A stretch of DNA of 64,000 bases from Caprimulgus europaeus (Eukaryota > Chordata > Aves > Caprimulgiformes > Caprimulgidae): positions 34,286,937 through 34,350,936 of the forward strand of contig OU015534.1 in the NCBI GenBank assembly GCA_907165065.1. The letters are read 5' to 3'. The notes under the pieces are model-generated. The model saw only the letters and a list, made by a program, of their open reading frames with translations, was not told the DNA's origin and made no database searches. This document shows positions 1 to 12,704 of the stretch, in pieces. Made by a program: the position numbers and the translations under genes. The stretch's first letter is position 1; every line of letters begins with the position of its first letter.

Positions 1-345
1 TTTATGTATTGAAAGGCCACTGGAAGTTCTCCCCGAAGCCTTCTCTTCTCCAGGCTGAGCAGCCCCAACTCTCTCAGCCTGTCCTCACAGCAGAGCTGCT
101 CCAGCCCTCACATCATCCTGGTGGCCTCCTCTGCACTGGCTCCAGGAGCTCCATGTCCTTGTGCTGTTGGTGGCCCCAGCACTGGAGGCAGCACTGCAGG
201 GGGGGTCTCAGGAGAGCGGAGCAGAGGGGCAGAATCCCCTCCCTGGCCCTGCTGCCCACGCTGCTCTGGGTGCAGCCCAGGACACGGTTATTGGCTCTGT
301 GCTGCCAGCGCACGGTGGGGCTCATGTTGAGCTTTTAACATGGTC
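1..345 (-). mobile_element. CR1 LINE fragment, ORF2 C-terminal region, cut by window edge
   Basis: Reverse-strand CR1 sequence. It aligns by eye with the copies at 47696-48768 and 40165-40825: the same run of 'ccttctcttctccaggctga', 'cagcagagctgctccag' and 'ggacacggttattggctctg'. It covers the last part of CR1 ORF2 (the endonuclease/reverse-transcriptase protein), downstream of the RT catalytic box. The 3' end lies beyond the window start. The frame is broken, so it is a dead copy. CR1 inserts by target-primed reverse transcription and is usually 5' truncated, as here. Confidence 0.88.
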
Positions 346-1401
346 CTGGTCAGCCACCATGAGCAGCCACACCTCTGCTCTCTGTGAGCCCCTGTCCTGG
401 GAAGGGGAAAAGGGAATGGTTACCTGTGGCAATCAGGCTGAGGAGGAGATGGGGAAACTGCCCTCTGGACAGAGCGGTGCTCGATGGTGGCAGTCCCACA
501 CCAGGGTGTGGAAACACGGAGGTGACTGTGGGCCGTGGTAACGAACAAGGCATGAGGTGTGACCTAGCCTGTCCCTTTATCACCAGGGCAGCGTTTCTTC
601 CAGGTTATAAAAGGGTTTTGGGACATAACCAGGGAAGCAGCCCGTTCAGTGACCAGCCCACCACAGTGTGAGGCCATGGATAGGTCGCAGTTGACTTTTT
701 TTAAATGTCTCATTTAATGTCTTAACTTCTTCCTTCAGCTGTCCCTGCCCCCAGCCTTCCAGGCTCTTAATAACTGAAACTTGGAGAAATCTGCAAAAAA
801 CAGCTGCAAGCTCCATTTAACACTTCTGTATTTTTTTTCCTTATATCACAATAACACAGGGTCCATTAAACACTCCATGAATGTTGTTATTGAGTTGTTT
901 CAGATACCTTGCCCTTGCCAAGGGCTATTCTTTTTATTAATGTGCTAGGTTGTTTTGTTGTTTTTTTTTTCTCCAAATATGTTTTTATTTTTATTAAGCT
1001 CACTTATAATGCTGTCTGTCTCAAGAATGCATTTGAACTCTTTTGAATCCTTACCCCTGTTGGTTCCCATTTGAATACATACACAGTTTAAGTTTTCTAA
1101 GCCACTGGCAATACCAGCTGGTCGCTGTGGAGAGCTTCATAAGCAAAATTATTTTAAAAGATAGAAAAAAAAATGAATACTTAGAGCTGAAACTTCTTGC
1201 AGCTGCTTAGCCATTAATCTCTGGTGCTTGTGATGCTACGTGGAATGATGTGTGTGGGTTTTAGTGAAGGCAGGAAGTAACATTGGGCTTCCAGAGGAGA
1301 AATAGTGCACTGTAAGAGCCACGTTACCCAAGCATTGCACAGAGGTGGATGTTGAGCTGAGGAGTGATGGCACAAACACACCTGGAACAATGGAGGGCTT
1401 T
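346..1401. other. Single-copy, AT-rich DNA without a recognised gene
   Basis: The first 330 bases are moderately GC-rich and could be decayed repeat; the remainder is AT-rich with T runs near 825, 960 and 2665. Short open frames here (up to about 95 codons) show no recognisable domain. I see no RNA gene or array. Confidence 0.5.
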
Positions 1402-2015
1402 AGAACCATAGAAATTTGGGGGTTGGAAGGGACCTTCAAAGTTCATCTAGTCCAACCCTCCTGCTATGGACAGGGACATCTGTCACTAGATCAGGTTGCT
1501 CAAAGCCTGTGCAGAGGTGTCCCATCCCTCTGACCTTTTCTGTGGCCCTCCTCTGGACCGGCTTTAATAGATCCTTCGTGTACTGGCGACCCCAGAACTG
1601 GATGATGTACTTCAGGTGGGGTCTCATGAGTACAGAGTAGAGGGGAAAAAATCACCTCCTTTGGCCTTCTAGCTATGCTTCTTCTCATGCAGCCCAGGAT
1701 ACAATTGTCTTTCTGGGCAGTAAGTGCACAATGGTGGCTCACGTCCAATTTGGCCCCCATCACTGCTGCCACCTCCTTCTCTGCAGGGCTGCTCTCCACC
1801 CATTCATCCTCCAGTCTCTCTTGGCATTTCAGATTGTCCCTGCCCAGGGGCAGGACCTTGCACTTGGCCCGTTGAACTCCATGAGGTTCACACGGGCCCA
1901 CTCCTCAGGTGCCTGTCACGGTCCCTGTGGATGGTTTTCCTTCCCTCTAGTGTATCCACTGCAGCACTCAGCTTGGTGTCCTCTGCATTTTGCTGCAGGT
2001 TTGCTCAGGCTGCTA
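1402..2015 (-). mobile_element. CR1 LINE fragment with internal deletion
   Basis: The plus strand opens with the complement of a CR1 3' end (gaaccatagaaatttggggg, then ggttggaagggacc and 'gtccaacc'). It jumps at about 1512 from the 3' untranslated part straight to sequence encoding the ORF2 C-terminus, so roughly 0.3 kb usual for this region is missing. The rest runs back to the segment just after the RT catalytic box, with the tract encoding FNKAKCKVLHLG-like residues degraded to VQRAKCKVLPLG near 1850. Minus-strand frame 1500-1901 is a remnant of ORF2. Confidence 0.88.
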
Positions 2016-2195
2016 TGAATTATCACCATTTTGCAGTGTTCTGAAAGTACAGAAAACAAGAACAAATGCACTAACAATGGGTTAGTTCAGCTGAAATGTG
2101 TTAATGTACCTCAGGAAGCGAATATTGAGTGGTTTTCTAATAAATTTACACCAACACATACATCTGGTAGTTGTCTGCTTACTTCAGTTTTAATG

Positions 2196-2364
2196 CAGCC
2201 TAGGTTCTCCCTGGAAGTGTTCTCGGCCAGGTTGGATGAGGCTTGGAGCAACCTGGTCTAGTGGAAGGTGTCCCTGCTGCTGGCAGGGGGTTGGGACTGG
2301 AGGAGCTTTCAGGTCCCTCCCAACCCAAACCAGTCTGGGATTCTGTGATTCCATGATTATTTTC
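2196..2364 (+). mobile_element. CR1 LINE 3' end, severely 5' truncated
   Basis: About 170 bases matching the terminal part of CR1: 'ggaagtgttctcggccagg', 'tggaaggtgtccctgctgct', then 'ggtccctcccaaccc' and the octamer tail 'gggattctgtgattccatga'. It belongs to the same 3'-end type as 6905-7068, 40165-40825 and 47696-48768. No coding capacity is left. Confidence 0.9.
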
Positions 2365-4576
2365 AGACAGTTCCACGTGATGGATCCTAGCCTGGGCAAT
2401 GGACTGCACACAGACCTTCAGAGAGAGAGAATGAAAGGGCTGTTCTTTTTCCTAACTCTCCCTACATGTCAAGCAAGAGGTCCTCTCCCTGCTGTAGTGC
2501 ATTTTTTCTCCGTGCTTTCCAATTCTCAGCTGCACGTGAGCCAGAGCTGCCAGCACTGACCATAAGGTTTCCTTTTTAAAACATCCACATCCAGATTTTG
2601 AACATTTCTAAGTGGTTTAGGATCCACTTTGTGCTTTGGAAAATGCTTCTTATATCTAATTCTATTTTTTTTTTCCAAGGCTGTATAATGTTCTTCATGA
2701 CTCTTGTGTCACACCTCTGTCTACGTCTGGTAGAGACACTGGTTCTTTGTTATGGGCTCACCTATCAAAGCAACTGAACTGTGATGTTGAAGCCCCTTCT
2801 TAGTCCAGACTAAAACTTTTCCACATGGGAACCATTAAGAAGCCCAGTGCCAGCTGGACCCTGATGTCATAGGCTATTTGATTTAAATAAGTTACTCCAG
2901 CCTGTGTCACTGGGTTTAGTTTTTAGAAGGATTATTTGTATTTTTAAAGACATGCACACAATTATTTTGATTATTACAGACAAATGTTTTAGAAATTAAG
3001 TAAAAGCATGGAAATCCTACTATTTCTTCCTTTTAACTGTTTGCTCTCATGGATTTCATGCACCATATTTTCAAGAGGATGCTCGAACTCTTCAGCTCCT
3101 TACACTTTTGCAAAACATAAAAAGCTTTAGAACAAACCACAATGAATTAATTTAAAATGATGCTCACCAAAGACTCACTCACTGCAGCTTTCAGCTTCGC
3201 CACTGATTACAGAATCGTTTTGTGGTTCATTAAGAATAAATTGTAAACATTCTGTCAGCAGCAGAAAATTATATATATATATATATATATAAAAAGATAG
3301 AGTCCCTCCCTCCCAATTTAGAAGTAAGAATAAAAGAGCAAGGAACCGTCTGGCATCTCCGACAGACAGAGACAGACTTTAACAGTGCCAATTCCTTATT
3401 GACCAGAACTCAGCTGGTACATTTAAATACATTTCATGTCTGTTAGGCAGATGTTTTCCAAAGTTTTTCAGGTATCCAAATAGACTCATTATACTACAAA
3501 AACCCACCCCAAACTATAAAGTTCTTTTTTCTGTACGTGGTTCATGCGCAGACTTAAATCACATGCTCAAATCTTCAGCTGTGAGTGGAAAGTCAAGGAG
3601 ATAATCCCCACATTTTCCTTCAATCTGTGCATTTACAGCTTATAGACAACAAATAATTGATAAAATGAAAAAAACAGAATACATGTCTTTTTTTTGATGC
3701 CTGCTGCCTTATCAGGAAGCACTTTGAAGCTTTCAGTTATTACCCCTGCATGTGTTCATGTGAGGTTGGGGATTTCTTCCAGCTTTCTGTTTTAGTGGGC
3801 TAGGCTTGCTGGGTCACACAGCCCAGCCTAAAGACCATTTCTGACACTTCACAGGACCTCTGTCATCCCCTGATGTCAACCTTTGTTTAAAGGTTTCATT
3901 CTCCAGTCCTGAAACAGCACAGAAAAAATGATTAACCTGATCTAGAATTAAGTGTGACTAAGTCTATATTTAACCTCATTTAAGAAAAACTCATTTATTG
4001 TAAATATATTTTTTTTTCACATTTTTAGCACTCAGTTCATGAAGAATTGTCTCATTGGATTTTTTTATTTATACTTCTTTTATAAAATTCCTACAGGAAT
4101 TAATGGCATTCTGAACAGAACTATTACCTCAGCTTTCATAGTTTCTATGGCAGATATGAACACTTCTGAGGTTGTTTTAGCTGTTAGAATAATTTGAGGA
4201 CATTCTTATATTTAACTTTTTTGGTTTTCTTTATAAGGAAGCATTATTTATGAAGACAGTATTATGCAGGACCCTGAGGATATACAGTTATATTTTACAT
4301 GTTGTTTGCTACTAAGTTTAGCTACTAGAGGAAGACTTGTTCATTCTGATTTGGGAGGGGAAATCAGAACAAAAATTATATATTCCATGTAATTGAAACA
4401 AAATATGTACAAATTAAAATGTAAATTTTAAACCCCACAGAACATAAATACGAGTGTCACACTCACAGCAATGTGCAATGATTGAGCCATCTCCTATAAT
4501 GTGTGAATTTCATTTACAGAAAAATTTTATATACAGGCTCTTTAAAGCCAGGAAAACACTGGGTATGTGCAGTTAT
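2365..4576. other. Single-copy AT-rich DNA, no gene seen
   Basis: No repeat family I recognise apart from an (AT)n run at about 3269-3291. Open frames are short. Several poly-T and poly-A tracts occur (3683-3695, 4009-4016). Nothing here supports an exon or RNA gene. Confidence 0.5.
3269..3291. repeat. (AT)n microsatellite
   Basis: Eleven or so uninterrupted AT dinucleotides, followed by an A run. Confidence 0.9.
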
Positions 4577-5112
4577 CCAGAGAATCCCAGACTGGTGGGG
4601 TTGGGAGGGACCTCAGGAGATCTCCAGTCCAACCCCCCTGCCAAAGCAGGTTCCCTACACCAGGTTGCACAGGAAAGTGTCCAGGTGGGTTTGAACATCT
4701 CCAGAGATGGAGACTCCACACCCTCTTTGGGCAGCCTGTCCCAGGGCTCTGGCACCCTCACAGCAAAGAAGTTTTTCCTTCAGTTTGTCTGGAACTTCTG
4801 GTGTCCCAGTTTGTGCCCATTGCCCCTTGTCCTGTCACTGGGCACCATCGAGAAGAGCCCGGCCCCATCCATTTGGCCCCCACACTTCAGGTATTTATAG
4901 ACATTGATCAGATCCCCTCTCAGGCTGCTCCTCTCCAGGCTGAACAGTCCCAGCTCTCTCAGCCTCTCCTCACACGGGAGATGCTCCAGGTCCCTCATCA
5001 TCTTTGTGGCCTCCACTGGACTCTCTCCAGAAGATCCCTGTCCCTCTGGAACTGGGGAGCCCAGAACTGGACACAACACTCCAGACGTGGCCTCACCAGG
5101 GCGGAGCAAAGA
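4577..5112 (-). mobile_element. CR1 LINE fragment, 3' half kilobase
   Basis: The plus strand reads the complement of the CR1 tail (gaatcccagactggtgggg), then the 3' untranslated segment and the ORF2 C-terminal part up to the stretch encoding a [13 protein letters not shown]-like motif (here 'ccagaactggacacaacact'). The 3'-end type, with 'gcaggttccctacaccaggt', is shared with 33301-33845 and 55370-56326. Minus-strand frames of about 109 and 62 codons are broken pieces of ORF2. Confidence 0.92.
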
Positions 5113-6904
5113 ACCAGAGCAAGATTGCTATACTAATAAATTACTGCAACTGATCTCCGACCAGAAAGGTCTTACAATCAGTAAGAATCAAGTTGAGCAT
5201 CTACGTGTCCTACAGTAACAGCCTTCAGCCCTCACTGGCTTATGGGCAACATTACACAGGGAAAACCATGTGGGCAACATCAGCTTTGGCTCTCCCTATT
5301 GCCTTTAGTTTTATATTTTCATTTTCTGTGGCTCCCAGCAATGTTGCTGGCTCTTGCAGGCAGCGTGTTCCTGGAGATCTGAACGTGATGGAGGAGTATG
5401 CTGAGAAAGTCAGTGCTTTTCTCACTCCAGTTCCACAGAGCCATTTGCACAGGCTCTGTGTTATAAAGTGGTTCTGCCTGGAAGGGCTCACTTATGCCTC
5501 GATAAATCTGAATTGTCCATAGGAGCTGCTATGTACAAGGACAAGCTGGCACATAAATGTTGGTGCTTGTCAACACCGTGCACAGTGTTGTGTGCCTGGC
5601 ACAGGCTTATTAATCTGTTTTACCTGATGTGTGTGTACACACCCACATGTACAGAAAATCTCTCTTAAAGGATAAGACTGAAAAAAAATGAAGAAAAAAG
5701 CTCTTCTTTATAAGAGATCCTTGAATATTTTATTTCAGTTATTACTCATGGACTGTATTCGTAGACCAGCTACTCCAGAGAGATGTTCACCCTTAGCAAT
5801 GTACCTTGGAGCTCACCTATCTCCTCTGCACGAAATGCAAAGGGTGAAACATTTGATCCTGTCTTCAATTTCTTTCAATCATGTTGCTGAGTTGGAATTT
5901 TTCCCCTATGGCTTTTCCAGATCTAATAATTCTCTGAGGTTTGTTGTCTTCATATTTTCTATTCCTTGATTTTTTTTCCCTTCTGTTTTCTCTCCTTTTA
6001 TTTGTTTTTCTGTTTTCACTCATCATGTCTCCCCCAGCTAAGGAAATAAATCCTCTTCTTATTGTGTCTCCTCTATGATGGATTCACCAGATGCCTTTCC
6101 TTTCTTGTGGAAGAATGTATACATGGAAAATGTATTTTTTTGATTCACCAGACAGAATAGAGAAGCAGGAGAGGCTGAATTGTATTTTTTCCTGGGCAGA
6201 TCCATCAGCTTAGCCTCAGATCCCGGAGGTCTCAGCTAACAAGCTTTATCTTGACAGGATACAGTCACTAAAAAGTGAAAGCAGTACTGGAATGGTTTTT
6301 GAGACATATTGACAACATATATATTCACGCTCCAGCCTTTTCTTTCTGCCCCTAATCTCTCTTGCTTTGGCTGTGTATTGCTCTTTCTAAGGCAATCAGA
6401 GGATTGGGGGTGGACTGGGGCACTGTGCCTCATCCCAACACACTTGTGGTGTGTGGGAAGTTCAGCTGCAGCTGAAGCTCCCTGGTTTCAGTGCTTGGAA
6501 TATTAACCTGTACAGAGTGACCATGCATATGGACAAAAAGTCTCAAAGAATCACTTACTAGCAAGTTAACTCTCCTTTCTTCCCTCCAGAGACTTCAGGC
6601 AAATCCAAATGGATCCACTAAAAGTAATAGATCAATCCTTCTTCCTTTTACTACAGGGTTATTGTTTTCCTTAAGTAAAATAAATAATCTAGCTTGGAAA
6701 TCCATGTTTTCTCTTTGTGTACCTGACAGACAAATTAACAGGGCATCCAAACTACATATGCAGGTACAAAACCTCCACCAATCCAAATAGAATAGTTAAT
6801 GAAGTGTGCATTGAGCCTGGCATGCACTTTTGACTCAAAAATTAATGTTGATTTTTTTTTTAAGGCTCTGATTGCAGAATACACTTCTTTCTGGTGAAAG
6901 AAAT
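5113..6904. other. Single-copy DNA, no gene seen
   Basis: AT-rich sequence with no repeat I can name and no domain in its short open frames. A short palindromic segment (tgtgtgtacacaccca) lies near 5630. Confidence 0.45.
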
Positions 6905-7068
6905 TTGAATCATCGAATCCCAAACTGGTTTGGGTTGGAAGGGACCTCAAAGCTCATCCAGTGCCAACCCCCCTGCCATCAGCAGGGACACCTTCCACTA
7001 GACCAGGTTGCTCAAAGCCTTATCCAACCTGGCCGAGAACACTTCCAGGGAGGGAGCATCCACAACTG
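6905..7068 (-). mobile_element. CR1 LINE 3' end, short
   Basis: Complement of a CR1 tail: 'gaatcatcgaatcccaaact', 'ggttggaagggacctcaaag', 'ccactagaccaggttgctca' and 'gaacacttccagggaggga'. About 165 bases, 5' truncated, close in sequence to the piece at 2196-2364 in the opposite direction. Confidence 0.92.
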
Positions 7069-7693
7069 AAGCATGTGATAGAAAGATTTTACTTACAAAA
7101 GACATTTTCTTCATTTAATAAGACACTCTCTCAGTTTCCAAAAAGAGGGAGCTCAAAGCTTCCTTCACTTCTGCCATTCTCAATGGCAGAGACATTTGGT
7201 CAGCCACTCAAGAAGGGCCTCCCATTTTTGACACAGCAACAAGCAGAAATTTATGTCAAGAAGGTTTCTTTTGTTTCCAGGTTAACAGTGACACATTTTA
7301 GATAAACACAGGGTTAACAAATACTGAAGTGTGAGTATCCATTTTTTATTATTATTATTATTATTTTTCTTGAATAAGATATAACAGAACTGTTTCAGTT
7401 ACTAAGTCAGGACTTTTGTGCTGCAATTTCTGTTTCATTACATCTGACATTTGTTCCACCTGGTAGGCAAAACTGGGGTGAGGTGGCTGAACCTTGCTTG
7501 GAGGGGTAGGGTTGCAGTTTTAAGATCACACATGCTGTTTTACTGCCTAGTGAAACACTCAGGTCTGGGGTTTTATGGTTGGTTGGTTTGGGGTTTTCAT
7601 GTGTGAAAGTAACTATGCATGTTTTCATTTCTTATTTCATCACCTCTTCCTGTTTGAAATTGCCATTATTATGCTTAGAACACAGAGAAACTC
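7069..7693. other. Single-copy DNA between CR1 and LTR
   Basis: AT-rich. Holds a short TTA-type microsatellite at about 7345-7370. No gene or RNA signal seen. Confidence 0.5.
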
Positions 7694-8309
7694 AGTGGTG
7701 GTTTAACTTGGCTGGCAGTCAAACACGACACAGCCGCTCGCACCCTTCCCACCCTTCCCCACCACCACCCAGGGAAGAGGGGAGAGAACTGGAGGGGTAA
7801 AGGTGAGGAGACTTGTAGGTTAAGAACACTTTAATAATTGGAGTAATGTACTAAAAATAGTAATGACAATAATAATGATAACAAATTATATATATATATG
7901 TATATAAATGAGATACAATGAGTGATGCACAGTACAATTCCTCACCACCCACCAGCAACGATAACAAAGGAGCAAAAAGGAACCCTGAAACAAAAAGCAC
8001 AATCCCACAAAAGTGAGCCCAATTGATTCCCCTAAAAATCGCTCTCCTTTCTGGTCAGTTCTGGGTCATGTCCTGCCCATGGGGGACAGGAGATGGAATA
8101 TCTCATTGGCAGAGCCCAGTGCCAGTTTGGGGTTTGCTATTCACTGCACTTCCCCCTCCCAGTCCTTTGCACTTGCAAACTGCCCAAACACACAATGTCC
8201 TTGTACCTTATCAACATTCTTCTCATAACAAATCCCCCACTGAAACCAAAATACAGCACTTTCCAGCTACTAAGAAGAAAATTGCCCCCAACCCAGCAAA
8301 GCCAGGATG
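7694..8309 (-). mobile_element. Solo LTR of an avian endogenous retrovirus, old copy
   Basis: Same LTR family as 21862-22520, 50412-51048, 57564-58124 and 59540-60191, read on the minus strand. Shared blocks include 'gaggggagagaactgg', 'cccatgggggacaggagatg' and 'ttggcagagcccagtgccag', and the outer end 'gccaggatg' corresponds to the family's 5' terminus tgtcctggtt. It is more diverged than its relatives and has an inserted AT microsatellite near 7887-7910. I could not match 5-bp flanks (AACTC left, TAATA right), so the target duplication has probably decayed or my ends are off. No internal retroviral genes adjoin it. Confidence 0.8.
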
Positions 8310-9311
8310 TAATATATCGTTTTCTAAAAACATCAGTGCAGAAATTTCCAAAGGGTCTTTTAACCATTATTAACAGAAGTGAGTTGTGGTCTTTGGAGAC
8401 TTTTCAGCTTTTATGATACCTGACTGCTCAATTGATATTTTTTGTATGCTATAAAGATTAATTTTAAAATTATAGAAAAAAAAAATGGAGAAGAAGTGGA
8501 TCATTAGGAGGTGATGCTAGGTCTGCTGTGCAAGAAGAGGAAAGAATTACCAGGATTTCCCTGGAGTTCTGTGGCTGCAATTGACAGCCAGTGCTAGGGA
8601 GGGATGATATACACAGGATGAGAACCTTTGCACCATAAAATTATGTAATACTGACAAAAAGGAGTAGGCAATAAAGAAACATTCAAGGAACCAAAGGGAA
8701 TAAATATAGTCACAAGGTTTCTTTTCAGTAATAGTTATGTTCAGTATTTTCCTACATCTGTTAGTGACTTTAGGAGTTCATGACATTGTGGTAGAATGCA
8801 GATGGGGATGAGAGCTGGCCCAAGTACTTCTGATAGAAATTTTTTTTAATTACATTTATATTTTTATTAAAAAAAAAAAAAAATCACAGTGTGCTAGTTT
8901 TGGTGACCCTTTTCAGTGATACTGGGAAAAGATCAGAGCATTCCTTTTGAAAAACATACCAGGTTCTGTTTCTGTGTTGTCTGGATTACTTTCATTAGAA
9001 TGCATATGAATATAGTAACTATATATCTTATTTTTATAATCTGATAAAAACGAACTAAAATGACTGTATTTAATGAAATGTTTTAATGATACCTAAATTG
9101 TCCTTCCTTTCGGATATCCATGTTTCATGATGTTCTTTTATTAGCTAGCACTACTATTTGCAATAACATTATCTGAGATGAAGATCTCTTTTTCCTGTGC
9201 TATTACTTGGAGACAAATTGTATGATAATCCAAGCAAGATGCCTGGGCTTTGTGGAATAAAAAGGGGAAAACAGAGTTGCCAGAAACTGAGTAGTTCATA
9301 AGCAAGGGTGA
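8310..9311. other. Single-copy AT-rich DNA, no gene seen
   Basis: Includes an A run at about 8869-8882 and T-rich tracts. No repeat family or coding signal recognised. Confidence 0.5.
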
Positions 9312-9541
9312 ATCATAGAATCGTTTGGTTGGAAAAGACCTTTGAGATCATCGAGTCCAACCGTACCTGTCCACTGCTAACCCAGATCTCTGAGCACCTC
9401 ATCTACCTGTCTGTTAAATCCCTCCAGGGATGGGGACTCCACCACCTCCCTGGGCAGTTCCAGTGCCTGAGAACCCCTCAGTGAAGAAATTTTTCCTGCC
9501 ATCCAATCTGAACCTCCCCTGGTGCAACTCGAGGCCATGAA
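9312..9541 (-). mobile_element. CR1 LINE 3' end
   Basis: Complement of a CR1 tail beginning 'atcatagaatcgtttggttg', then 'gagatcatcgagtccaaccg' and 'ggggactccaccacctccct'. Shares its 3'-end type with 14092-14310 (plus strand) and 44272-44575. 5' truncated about 230 bases from the end. Confidence 0.93.
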
Positions 9542-12235
9542 GTGTTCACACAGGGCCATAAGACTTTTCAAACCAAGGAAGCAATGAGAAGACAAAGCAT
9601 TTGCACGCTGTGGGAAGGGCAGAGAGCTGATTGGAGTCCCAAGCCATGCACACAGAGGGTGGTGATGCTGTGCCTCATGCCGAGCTCTGGCGCTGCCGTC
9701 GCCTCTGCAGCACAGCTTGTGAAGTGACAATCTGTTATTCCCAGGGATTTTAGCAATTGTATTGCAAATAGCAACGCATAATTTTTGGTAATAAAACTTT
9801 CAGAAATGAATCTAATTTCAGGTCATGCAATAAACATTGAGTTTGCTCTATACTTATTTCCAAGCTACAAGAAAATATATCAATATTTCAGTGAACATGA
9901 AATGAGTTTCAAAGTTTATGGGCTTGTGCTCATTTCCCTCCAACTTTACTAGGGACAAAGATGTGATTTGGAGTGAAAGTTACAATAGGATGGGGTTTTT
10001 CATAATCTCAGTCTTAAAATGAAAACCAAATGTAGTTGTTGCAGGTAATGTTACTGACTCAGGCAATACATACTGTGTGAGCTGAAGCCAAAATAGAAGT
10101 CATAGCACCCCTCATGTTCAAACCTGCAGAGTTAACTCGCTCTTTGCTCTCGTCCCAGCACAGCTGTGTGGGAATTCTTGGCACCCAGGAGCGCTCCATT
10201 TTCATTCTATCTCACCATTTCAGAGCAGAAAACTTTTAAGGCAATCTTGCAATACTAATTTAGAGTTAATAAACAATTCTCTTGGGGTCTGGAGTTGTGG
10301 GGAGAGAAGGAATGCAGTGTTTTAGTGCTGCAGCTGTAGTGCAATAAAAAGCACTACCAAAAAAAGATTAAAATAATTCTATAGCACCTATAGCATCACT
10401 TTCCTTCTGCTGGCAGTAAATAGCAACACATACTTCATTAGGCTGAGTAGAAAACAGCATTAAAGAGTATCACCACACTATCTTTCTATGCTGCTGGAGA
10501 GGCAAGGATGTGTCTGGAAGGCCAGGGTTGTGAAGCAGTGCAGGTTGCTAAAGGTTGATAAAGAAATCTTTACTTATTTTTTTTTCCTATCTAAAAGCTT
10601 AACAAACCCTACCCATTCTTGTTGGATTTGGATTGTGATTCTTAATTAAAAATAAAAATAAAAAAATATATTATTTAGCCCCCTACAACAAAGGAAAGAT
10701 AGACTGATAGACAAATATGTCAGCTAAGAAAACAATGGACAACTATCCTTGATTTTTGCTGTAAATTTTGGAGCAAAGTATTTTTAGCCATAAAATAATA
10801 TCTACATATTTAATTTTGACTACTGCTTGTTCCTTAACTACATCATGTGTTTGCAGATAGCACAAGCCACGTGCAAACCTCTACCTGTTTGCAAACAGAT
10901 TCACCTTTTGATGGCTGTAGAAGCCTTCAGATGCAGTATCTTCCAGTTTATTCTTCTTTTCTGAAAGCCTAAAGGTTTGATTTCCTCAACTGTCTTACAG
11001 TTTTTCTCTAGATGTTACAGCTGGTAACTGCTTTCTTTAGAAAGCAGGAAAAAAAAGGACAACTCAGATTAGCAGCCACATGGTTTTCAACAGTGTAAGA
11101 ATAGCTTGGCAGTATCCTGAATTTTCTGGTGAGCAGAACAAAGTGGTTACCCAGGAACAAAAATGCAAATCTGCAGCATTTGGTACTTTTTCTTTTTCTT
11201 TCAAATCTGCTTTCACAGATCTCACTGACAAAGCTAATTTAGGTTGTTGATGCTTCTGGAAGAATAGTTTCTTCAGTTTTCAGTACTCAAAGTTTTTCTG
11301 CTGTATTGGGTAAAGCTGGACATTTCTAGAGAGTTCTGTACACAGAAGAACCAAAAATGAGTTTGGATGAATGTTTTGACCTATGTGTCTGTGTTTCTGT
11401 ATTTGGGGTAATGCACACACTCAGAAACTGAAAGTGACTCCTTATTTCAGTCTTTCTTTTTAGCCACCAACATTTTAGAATGAGGTTGGTCCTTTTTTAA
11501 TATTTTTTTTTAATTTAATGTTTATTCACCAGCAAAACCAGAATGACATCAATCTAAGCAACAACAATTTCCACAGATCATTCCAAAACATGATGCTAAG
11601 TTCATCAGGACCCATTCCTGAACGAAGGAGCATTTGTGATAGTTACTGTGACTTGCTTATTATTTTCATGTTTTATAACAAACATGCCAGGCTCTGAAAG
11701 CATTTTAAAATAGAATTCACATCAAGCAGTCTCCAAACTTCTTTAAAATACAAGACAATTTCAGGATATTCACTCTTCTTATGTATTTTTAAACATATAA
11801 GTCCAGTGCAGAGCTTCAATTTATTTTCCTTGACCTCCCTGTGATGTGTGGGGACCTGATTAGAAAAAAAGTGCTCTGAAGTACGTAGGCATTGATGCTT
11901 AGATGGAAAAATACTGAATATTATTTCCTTACATCCAATCTTTGGCCACAAACCTAGCAGATATGTATTTGAAATATCTAAAAGTGATAGGCCTTTGTGT
12001 TTGTTACCCACCTGCAATCCCACCCATCCCAATAAAGCTGCCAGTGCTGAGCACTAATGAAGAACTGAACTTCAAAAAAACCCCAACTTGCTTGAGGAGG
12101 TTTTACAGAGGTTTCAAAGGAAATATAGGGACATATTCTAAATAGTTGTGGCAATGTCACAGGTTGTCAGTGAAATCCTCCAAAGAGCTATGCTGAAATC
12201 TCTGGTGTTCAGAGTGTTCATTCATGATCTGAAAA
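9542..12235. other. 2.7 kb of single-copy DNA without a recognised gene
   Basis: AT-rich sequence with long T and A runs. The frame at 11673-12032 (minus, 119 codons) shows no domain, and its codons do not stand out from flanking DNA. I see no splice-flanked exon, tRNA or array. Confidence 0.45.
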
Positions 12236-12704
12236 AGGAAGGACCTGGAGGTGCTGGGGCGTGTCCAGAGAAGGGAACGGAGCTGGGGAAGGGTCTGGAG
12301 CACAAGTGTGCTGAGTTCCCGGCTGAGGGAACTGGGGGTGTTGAGCCTGGAGAAAAGGAGGCTGAGGGGAGACCTTCTGGCTCTGTCCAAGTCCCTGCAA
12401 GGAGGGTGCAGAGAGGTGGGGGTGGGTCTGTTCCAGCAAGGACCAAGGGACAGGACAAGAGGAAGTGGCCTCAAGTTGTGCCCAGGGCAGTTGAGATGGG
12501 ATGTGAGGAAGAATTTCTTTGCTGAAAGGGTTCTGAGGCACTGGAAGGGGTTGCCCAGGGCAGTGGTGGAGTCCCCTTCCCTGGAGGGATTGAAGAGTCG
12601 TGTAGACACAGTGCTGAGGGACAGGGGTCAGTGGGGACTGGTCAGTGTTGGGTTCATGGTTGGACTCAATGAGCTCAAAGGGCTTTTCCAGTGGGATTCT
12701 GTGA
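12236..12704 (+). mobile_element. CR1 LINE fragment, well preserved
   Basis: Plus-strand CR1 from the ORF2 region encoding 'LEVL.RVQRRERSWGRV' to the 3' tail (ggttggactcaatgagctca ... gggattctgtga). Nearly identical over its first 220 bases to 28562-28790, and close to the complement of 38150-38460. The translated remnant contains the CR1-typical [20 protein letters not shown] stretch near 12316-12375. 5' truncated and frame-broken. Confidence 0.93.

Noticed and set aside
4567-5136. 189-codon plus-strand frame
   Set aside because: Antisense of the CR1 copy at 4577-5112; no independent evidence for coding.
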